From: Blastomussa wellsi | Lineage: Eukaryota; Cnidaria; Anthozoa; Scleractinia; Plerogyridae | Assembly: GCA_947652115.1 (NCBI GenBank) | Contig: OX393561.1 | Location: forward strand, 31,916,787 to 31,980,786 | Direction: 5' to 3' | DNA: 64,000 nt | Shown here: one piece after another, positions 49,301-58,300 of the stretch | Numbering within the stretch: the first letter of the stretch is position 1 | Layout: every line of letters starts with the position of its first letter | The notes under the pieces: generated by a model | What the model saw: only the letters and a program-made list of their open reading frames with translations | The model's database searches: none | Told to the model about the DNA's origin: nothing | Position numbers and translations under genes: made by a program

Positions 49301-52300
49301 CAATGAAAAGTTACAATTAATGCCATCATAAGCTAGATGGCATTTGGTTTGTTTTATGGCGGATGCTTATCAATGGAGGGAGGGGACGAATCAAAATCTA
49401 CCCTTTCTTTGTTAATGGAGAGTGGAAAATGTTGTTGGCTCTTTGGTCCCTACATTTGTCAACAAATATGGGCGAAACCCTTCGCAAATCTGACTTTAAT
49501 ACCGGCTATTGTAGCAGCAGACCATGTTGTCTGTTTCAAAAGGAGTCCTGCTGCTAAGCCATGGTTGCAAATGAGTTTTATTCGTATGAAACTAAACGTG
49601 CGTAAGTTAATTCCTATTATTATATGGCCGTGTCTCACGTGGACTGAAAACTAGCGAATCACGAATTTGATTGGCTAAAATCGATATTGACCGCAGTCTA
49701 GATTTCTTATCAAGACCGGCATCTAGACCGGTTGCAGTTTGGGGTCAGAAAGTTACAAACAAAACAGGAACATATTGTCTCCTTTTTGTCTAAAAATACT
49801 GAATGGAAAATTATAAAAGCTTGACAAGAATAAAAGGTAACCAAATTTTGAAAATTTAAGTTCAGCTCATCGCCGTTCACAAACAAAATGTCAGCGTGAA
49901 CGAAGCAGTGTCGTTACAAGCTACATAAATTAGCGTTAAAAAGGCCTTTTCGACCTGTCTGAAGTTATTCTCAAGGCTTCTTGTGATCTGGAATTACCTA
50001 AGAGAGCCACACAGGAGAGACCCAAGTGACATTCATCTTGCAGAAGTGCCAAAGCAAATTTTACTGCCTAATTTATGAGATACTGTTTATAAAAGATCTA
50101 ACGCCAGCACTGAACAAACAGTCTGACTCTATCGTCGTAAAGTTATTTTTTATGAAACGTAGAATTTTCATATTTTTTATACACTGGGCGAAAACATGAA
50201 GTTGACCAAGGACAAACATGGTTCAAATATGGTTCAAACATGACATTTGTCATATTTGTCCCAGGATAAATAGGATAATTCTGCATTCGCTCTTGTGACA
50301 AATCTGGACGAATATGATGTAAATGTAAGACAAATATAAAATTTGCCATGTTTATCACATTGACAAAGGCGTTAAAATGTCACATTTGCCAGGTTAAATC
50401 TGAAGCAAATGTGATCTTTGTCAAGTAAAATTCTGATTTTCGCTGGTCCCACGACATGCAAAATGGGAAATATTTCTTCCTTGATTACCACATGTTGATT
50501 TCAAAAGGGTTTTTAATGTTTAGGTACAATGTAGGTAATCCTCTTTGAGCCCCACCTTGGTTGTAAATTTTACACAACTTAAATGAAAACTTGAAGATAC
50601 AGCAACTGACACTTTTTATTTATCAATAACCAACCTGCAGGAAATATATACAAGGTACAAATTTTACTGAAATGAACTTTTTACATGCAAGTGATCAAAA
50701 TATTCAGTGTCTTGAGTTTACATGACAAGGTAACCTATTTTGCCAAGTTAGGAGTTTGAGTTGGATTTTTGAGCTAGGTCAACTCTGGATTGCTTGTGGT
50801 TAGGTCCACTCTGGTTTCATTGCAGTTAGCTTTCATTTGGTGGCAAAACATCATTCTCCATACAGCATATTTACGCTCACCTATCCAGCTCAAAATCCAA
50901 CTTGAAATCATAACTTGATATCCAACTCGAAATTAACTTGAAATCCAACACAAAATCAAAAATCAATATCCAACTTGAAATCCTAACTCAAAATCCAACA
51001 TGAAATTATAACTGGATATCCAACTCAAAGTCCAACTTGAAATCCAAACTCAAAATGTTATTTGAACATTCATCTCTTAATTGAAGCAAATTTTTGTTAT
51101 GCCTACACAAGACTTACTTACATTGTACATGTAGTTCAAGTGAAAAGGGAAATTTTACACGAGCCCAGTTACACAAAAAATGGAGGCTGACATCTTCTTC
51201 ATGGAAGTATTTGGAAGAACTAATTTCCCAAATAGCAGAAGTTCAATTTTTCAATTCATAAAACTGACCGCAGTTTTAAGACATTTTTGTTAAACACATG
51301 ACCCAGTTTATCAATTGATTGCCTCTTTCGTCATAAATTTGCGCTACCCGTCCACATGAAGCTCGCCAAAATTGATTCGAACGAGGGATTTTCGACTTTT
51401 ATATAATTATGGTACAAAAAATACATGTAATTCCCGTTATTTCTTGTTTTCCACAAACTATGCTATTTCTAAGGAAAACTGGCAGATCAATAATTCAGTA
51501 AGTCTAGATCTTGGAATAAGTTGAACAGCTCAATGGCAGAATTACTACTGTAATCCCACATGTAAACCACCATGTTAAAACAGATCTTAGAAGACAGACA
51601 CAAAATCCTACAATGGTTCAATTAATCTACATGTACACATAGATGATCAGACAGCACAGTGCAGTGTCAAAAAGGCTATTGACTGTGTACAGTCAGTGTG
51701 TAAAATGTTCCCTGAGAGCCCAGGCTGGGCCCCCTTTTGGAGAGGTGTGATGATTTCCTGGAAGTCCCCCAATTTCCATCTTTACCATTATGATCTTTCC
51801 TATTTCAGTTCTTGATTTGTTTTCCTTGCAGTTAAGACTTTGAAACTCCTTTGACTGCCACTGGTACCATTTACTTCAAACCTAACCTGGGTTGTTCCTT
51901 GCACCTACAACAATAAAAACTTGACATTTACTTTCATGTAGTTGAACTTACACCATAGGTGGACTACCTTTTGTTTGCATGATGTAAATGCACTTGAGAC
52001 TTTATGTTAAGGAGGCACTGGTGGAGTGCTAGTGGAGATAATTATTAATGACATCTTTAACCTTCATGTTGAAAAAATGTTTCGAGAAGATGTGTGTTTT
52101 TGGCCATTCGGATCTGTATAAGCTGTTCTCTGGGGAGATTACTTTTGAAGACTGATACTGGAGAGAAAGGGATACAAGGCTGGCAAGTCGCCACTGGCGA
52201 CCACTTTGGGGCACTACCGGTACTTCAAGCTTGAATTGGTTCAAAATTTGAAAAATTATCATCTTTTTGTTTCACCAGCCCCTGATCAACAACATATTTT

Positions 52301-55300
52301 GCCACGTCATGGTTGAGCCTGGGCTTCATTTGCCAATCAATGCCCAGGACCCTTATGTTTCATATCCTCAACCCTGCCTGGAAACCTGGCGATTGGCTGC
52401 ATGTTTTTAATTGCTCTGGTCCCCAACTCTGCTACCAATCATACATGTAGTTTGAAACCTACACAGAGAACTTTAGCTTTGCTTTTCTCAGAGCAAATTC
52501 GACTAATAAAGCCCAAGCTCATCCACGACATGGCAAAATATGTTGTTGATCAGGAGCCAGTGAAAAAAGGTGATAATTTTTCAAATTTTGTGACAATCTT
52601 GAAGCTTGAAGTAGTGTCCCATAGCAGTTGCTGGCGGTGAATTGCCTGTCTTGTCTCCCTTTCTCTCTAGTACCAGTCTTCAGCCCGAAAGTAATCTCAC
52701 CAGAGAACAGCTTGTACAGATCAGAATAGCCACAAATTGCCATGCACAATTCAATTAACACTTTCTCAAAACTTTGTTTTCATCATAGAGGTAAAAGATG
52801 TCAAAATTTCAACCCATTGTGCCTGAATATAAACTCTCAAGTCCCAAACAGCATTTACATCACGCAAACAGAGGGTGTTCCGCCTGTGCTTACACATAAA
52901 GTGCCCTATTTTTTTCCAGTTCAAATGTGCAGTACACTGGGTTTCATTATTAACTTCTAAAAAAAAATTCCATAGTGATTTCCATCCCCAACTCTTAACT
53001 GCTTGAAAAGGTGAAACTTTATTTCTGGTTGAGTCAAATACCTCACCAGTAGGAAAACTTGGGATAAAACAGACAATGTGAGAGATTTCCATGTACAGTA
53101 GGTGGTACAACACTTACTATAGCAATGCCACAGACACTTCAGCCATTATTTTTTTCAGTTCCTGTTCAACTCAAAGAATAACTGACTTGAAGTCTACAGA
53201 ATTTCACTTTTAGCCAGGAGAACAGCAATAAGGAATTTTCAAGACAGAATCGGCAATCTATTTACTAACTGGAAGAGTAGGCAGCTGCGACATGCTCTTC
53301 ATGTATGCTATCACAAGCTGAACCTACAACTGAGTAGTCGGCGATCTGTGACCGTGCTTACCATTTACATGGGAAAACCGTAGATTCCGGTTGGAAAAAT
53401 AAATAGTTCACATCATTCTGTTTGGAACTTTTTTCAAATTATGGCCTGCTGGATGGGGTAATAGACTTGTTGCATTCCTTTCAATCGTCTCAGAGAATTT
53501 GGATAAGTTTTTTTTTTAAGCCATTTCCTTCTTCTGTACAGCCAATTTCAGTAATAAAATAATTTTGTGTGAACGTTTCCACCACATGGTTTGTGTGAAT
53601 GGTAAGCACCTCTGCAATCAGGTAACTGACTGGGAACTACAGCACTAGCATCACTGAAACCGAGAGCCCAGCCGTGAAACTTGGTAAGAGATTTGCAACA
53701 CTTAAACGTTGCAGTCTGTTGATCAAAGTACATGTAGTTTTCTGATATTTTCTCCAGACAAATTGCTGTAGTTTTTTTTTCCAGGTGTACATGTTCTACT
53801 CCAATGAAAAAGCACTGACTGAAATATTCCAGAAATTGTTAGCTGTACAGTGTACTTCCTAAATCTCTCACATTCTCTTTCCTTTGATTCCAGGCGAGTT
53901 TCTGGTTACATGTAAACCTGGGTGCTAGAGGCTTTTCAGGCTAGTTTTCCAAATTCAGTCAAGTCTTCATTGTGACCTGTGCAAAAGACTTGTAGCTATA
54001 CTACATGCCGCTCGTGGCAGAGGCCAAAGGCCGCCAAACAATAACAGCCAGACTACTTGACTAATTACATTCAGATTCAAAACCTTTACACTTAAAATGT
54101 AAAACTGAACTCCTAAACATCTTGGTTACAAAGCAATGTCTATTTTTGGGTTACATCAGTTTTAAGGATCTCTTAAAACACACAAGTCTGTGGTGGGTTT
54201 ACTGTTGGAATTTGATCGGTTGAAGTTTTGTTCCACTAGTCTAGTAGATGTTGATATTAACTAAAGGTCACATTGTACTTTTATGTTTATCAAAAAACCT
54301 ATTTTAGAACAGTGAGTTTGTGGACAGTTATATACACTGTAGTTTAGAACATTTTATGTACGGTTACAAAGATCTAGATAATTTTACCATCTAATTTAAG
54401 ATTTGTCTCTTTTTAATTAACTAGTCTTAATCCAACGCTCTGATTTTTAATTTACAGGCTGTATTTAGATAGTTTTAAGTTTTATTTTTTATATATTTAA
54501 GCTTCACTAATTAATAAACCTTTTTACATTGTTAGTTACATTGTATATAATTTAAGGGTCTTTTACGGTCATTCTACGTCACATGTGAATTTATATTCAG
54601 ACATTTGAATCAAAACTTCAACTCTCAAGTTCCAACAGTAAACACAACATACAGGCAAATGGTACATGTACTGTAGTCTGTCTGTGGTGCAGTATACTAG
54701 CTAAAGTCCCATGTCGGTAGCAATACACAGGATTATTATGCCACCATAATAATGTATTTGCAGCAGAATTAAAGCTTTTTAGCTAAAGGCTCATTCCAGA
54801 AGTTAATATTAAACTCAAACCAGTAACAGAAGTCGTTGATTGAGATATAAAAGGTTTCACCAGAAATAATAGAACCCCACATTGTCAAACAATCTTCATA
54901 CATGGTAATCAGACTGAGTGATAGTATACACATAACTAAGAACCTATTACCACTCAGTTTAACTATTTCCTGATAATACATGTATTCGGAATAAGAAGGA
55001 AACAAAAGTTTACACGCTTACGTTCGTATCTGACTTCGTCGTACAATTCAGTGAATTGCTTACCTAGAGTTGTTGACGTTCGTATCGCCATTTTCAGCAG
55101 CTGGATGAATCAAAAACACTCCGCACCGTGATGGAATGAAGGCAAGCAGCATTTTGCTTGGCTAAATAAGAGTTCAAACGCTGAAATGCTTGAGCTTGAC
55201 CGACATTTTTCTCACCTCTCGAAAGGGCGCCACAAAAATGGCGCGAAAACCGAGAGAGCCTGGTACCTAAAATGAAAACCGCTTACCAGAAGGCTCACTT

Positions 55301-58300
55301 TCGACCCGTTCGACCAAGTTACGTTTGAGAAGAAAAGCTAGCACTGATGGATGTTCTTTAAAAACATTATTCAGTAGTTCTTTTGGGGGCATTTTCTTGT
55401 AGTCAAAGTCTGATTTAATTTTTCAAATTAGAGTTTCTCTGCATATTCAGAACAGCTTACTATTAATTTCGCTGATATGCTAAGCGTGCGTACAACGTTT
55501 GTCTTCGATGAAGACCCTAACTGACCCTCAGAAACACTCTCGCATTGACTCGAATTCCTCTTTTGCTGTTCTTTAGAATCCTTAATATTACAAACCAATT
55601 TTTTACCATGGAATTGAGAGATTTTTTTCAATTCCAAAGAGGATTAAAAATTCGGAAAATCCAATTCAGCGCAAAACTATTTTTCTTTTTTTACTTTTGT
55701 TATGGAACTTTACAGCATTTTCACGTTCGCATAAATTAGCCATTTCGTGCTTTGCAGTTTATCAACTGCAAACCAGTTCAAAATGTAACTGGAAATCCAA
55801 CTCGTGATTCAACTCGTAATCGTAAAACTCAAGCAAGCCGTACAGCTTCATTGATGGAAGCCTTATAATCATGTCAATCGTGGCTCTCACTCATTACCAT
55901 TTGCTTTGAATAATGTTTTCTTTGGTGAAAAATGGCTTCTAAAATATTTTTTTGATATTTCTCTTCCATTTATCAAAGGCAAATATGTGAACATATTTGT
56001 CTCACATTTGTCGTCTTCGTGATTAGGATAAATATAACATCAGATTTGTCTCATATTTGTCTCAAAGACAAATATGATCAAATCCATTATTTCATCCAGT
56101 GATATTTCTTTTTATCCTTTCTTTTGACATATTCTTACTGTATTTCTTATCACTTTCATTTTGCACCGCTCATTGCTTAGATAATCTCATTTATTTTTAT
56201 CGCTAATTGTCGTCGTAAAAAGTGTTGCAAGGAAACTTCCTATCAAGCTACATAAAATCATGTTGCAGTCTTACCGTATTTAATGTATGCTGCAATTTAA
56301 GTCACAGTTTGGCGCGTTTCTGTTCTTCGTTAGGAAGGTGAAGTAAGATTCCTTATTTGTACTGACGTTGCAGCCAGGGGTATAGATATTTCCGGTGTAC
56401 CTTATGGTAAGTCGTTGTTCTCTTATCTATCATTAAATCATTACTCAATTTTATTTCACAGACTCTGCTTGAAATATGAGACAACAAATGGTAGGAATTC
56501 CCCTATTAGTGCTTCAAACCACTTTTTAACATCAAAAAACGTTACCCCCCTCCCCCCCTAAGAAACAAAAGCAAGGGCCTGGGAAAACCGTGTGGCTCTG
56601 GTACCTAGACCTCCTAGTCCCATGATGCTTCGGTGGCTTTTTCCCTTGTGCTTCAAACCACTCGGTCGGTATATTTCTCACTTGGTCTGTTCATATAATT
56701 TGAATTACTAACTTCAGGCCGCTTCGAATCCCTAGAGTAATTCTCATCTCCCCAGTATAATTCTCGGAGTGGTCTGTAATGCTGGTATGTGAATTTCAAG
56801 CTCACGCCAGCAATTCAGTGCGCACGATAAACTCGATGTGGATACCCTAGCAATTTCGTGTCTCGAAGGGACCGAATATACGAACGTCTTGCACATAACC
56901 CCATTCGCACAATAAAAACATGTTTAGTTAAACGAAGTTTAAAATTTAGTTGAGCCAGGTTTCACAAATTGAAAATCAACGACAGAAAATGGAGAGAGTA
57001 TGTTTTGCATAGGGTTCACTTAATTTCCAACGGGTGCTTTAGCTGTGCTAACTTTGAAGACGAAATAGTTACATCAGTTAGCAGTGGCCTAATGGTTAGT
57101 GCGCTAGATTACGGATCTGACGGTCCGGCCCTGGGTTGTGTTCTTGGGGAAGACACTTTACTCTCACAGTGCCTATCTTCACCCAGGTGCGAATTTACTG
57201 CTGGGGGTAACCCTGCGATGGACTAGCATCCCATCCAGGGGGGAGTAGAAATACTCTCTGTCGCTTCATGCTAAGGAAACTGGAGTTAAGCGCCGGCCTG
57301 ATGGGCCACTAGGCTCGTATGCAGACTTTACCATAAGGCAAATTATTTAAACTGTGTTTGTTAGGCCATTTCCGAGTTCTCTTTTACCTCAGTATCAAAA
57401 CGAGTCTAAGTGTGAAACCATCCATGTGTTTTACCTGCATCTTCATTCTCATGCAAAACCAGCTCATTTCCATATGAATAGTTTCGCACTTTGACTCGTT
57501 TTGAAACAGAGGGAAAAGGGAATTCGGAAATGGGCTGTTCAACTGCCTTCAACGTGTTTTATCTTTGGGGTATTGGAGTCCCTACCCCTCTTCTCTTTTC
57601 CCTGCTGCCGACCCTCCCCCCTCCCCACCCCCTTGACCATCTCCTTGTCTACTCGAAGTTCAAACCCAATAGACCAATTTCGATATTTTAAAATTCAGCC
57701 AAAAACAATAGACCTCAGAACGAGGCTCCGGGGTATAAATTATAGAGTTTGTGGGATTTATTCCCCGGAGCCTCGCAGTGATGTCTATTGTATTAGGCTG
57801 AATATTAAAATATCGAAATTGGTCTATTGCTTCCTTTTTCAGTCGTGAACGTAACATTTCCAGACGATAAACAAAACTATGTGCACAGAATTGGAAGAGT
57901 AGGACGAGCGGAAAGGTAAATATGACAGTAATATAGTTACCGTGGGCTGGCGTATTTCATGTACTGTTAGTCCCTCGAGTCATTTTTTTGCGACTATAAC
58001 CAACTTCCCTTAAAACGAAGGAAACCTAAAACTAATAGTTTACTAAGGAAGACAAACACCAAAGAGCTGATACTAAATCAAAAGCAACAAGCATGGTTAA
58101 GGATGGAGAAGATTGAGACGGATTACTAATGAGAATTTTTATAAAATTGAGGCTCAATTTTTCAAAAGACACAAACCGTGACGTAGCTCCTTTGAAACGC
58201 CGTCATAGTGTGACGATAGATTAATAGGAGGGGGCTTATGGCAATTGCTAAAAGGGGTCGAAAAAAGCTTGTGCCATGCATGCACAGAACGGTCTCCTTT

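Larger units (their letters stand above)
50179..56104. mobile_element. 5.9-kb CACTA/EnSpm-like element
   Basis: Fills most of the 7-kb DDX1 intron between 49296 and 56334. ATA at 50179-50181 and 56102-56104 flanks ends that start CACTGGGCGAAAACATG on the left and, on the complement, CACTGGATGAAATAATG on the right. Both ends carry repeated gacaaatatg/catatttgtc motifs in both orientations. A 3-base duplication, CACTR-type ends and subterminal repeats define the CACTA/EnSpm superfamily. No transposase is recognised; the longest frame inside is 115 codons (minus, 52766-53113), so the copy is non-autonomous or decayed. The interior has a tandem array (50885-51060), an inverted repeat (52090-52760) and a CpG-rich end (55015-55835). 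Confidence 0.65.

Noticed and set aside
52766..53113. Minus-strand frame with [14 protein letters not shown], recalling the FKBP pattern FDSSRxRxxPF
   Set aside because: The similarity covers about a dozen residues; the rest does not follow an FKBP fold and no splice structure supports it.
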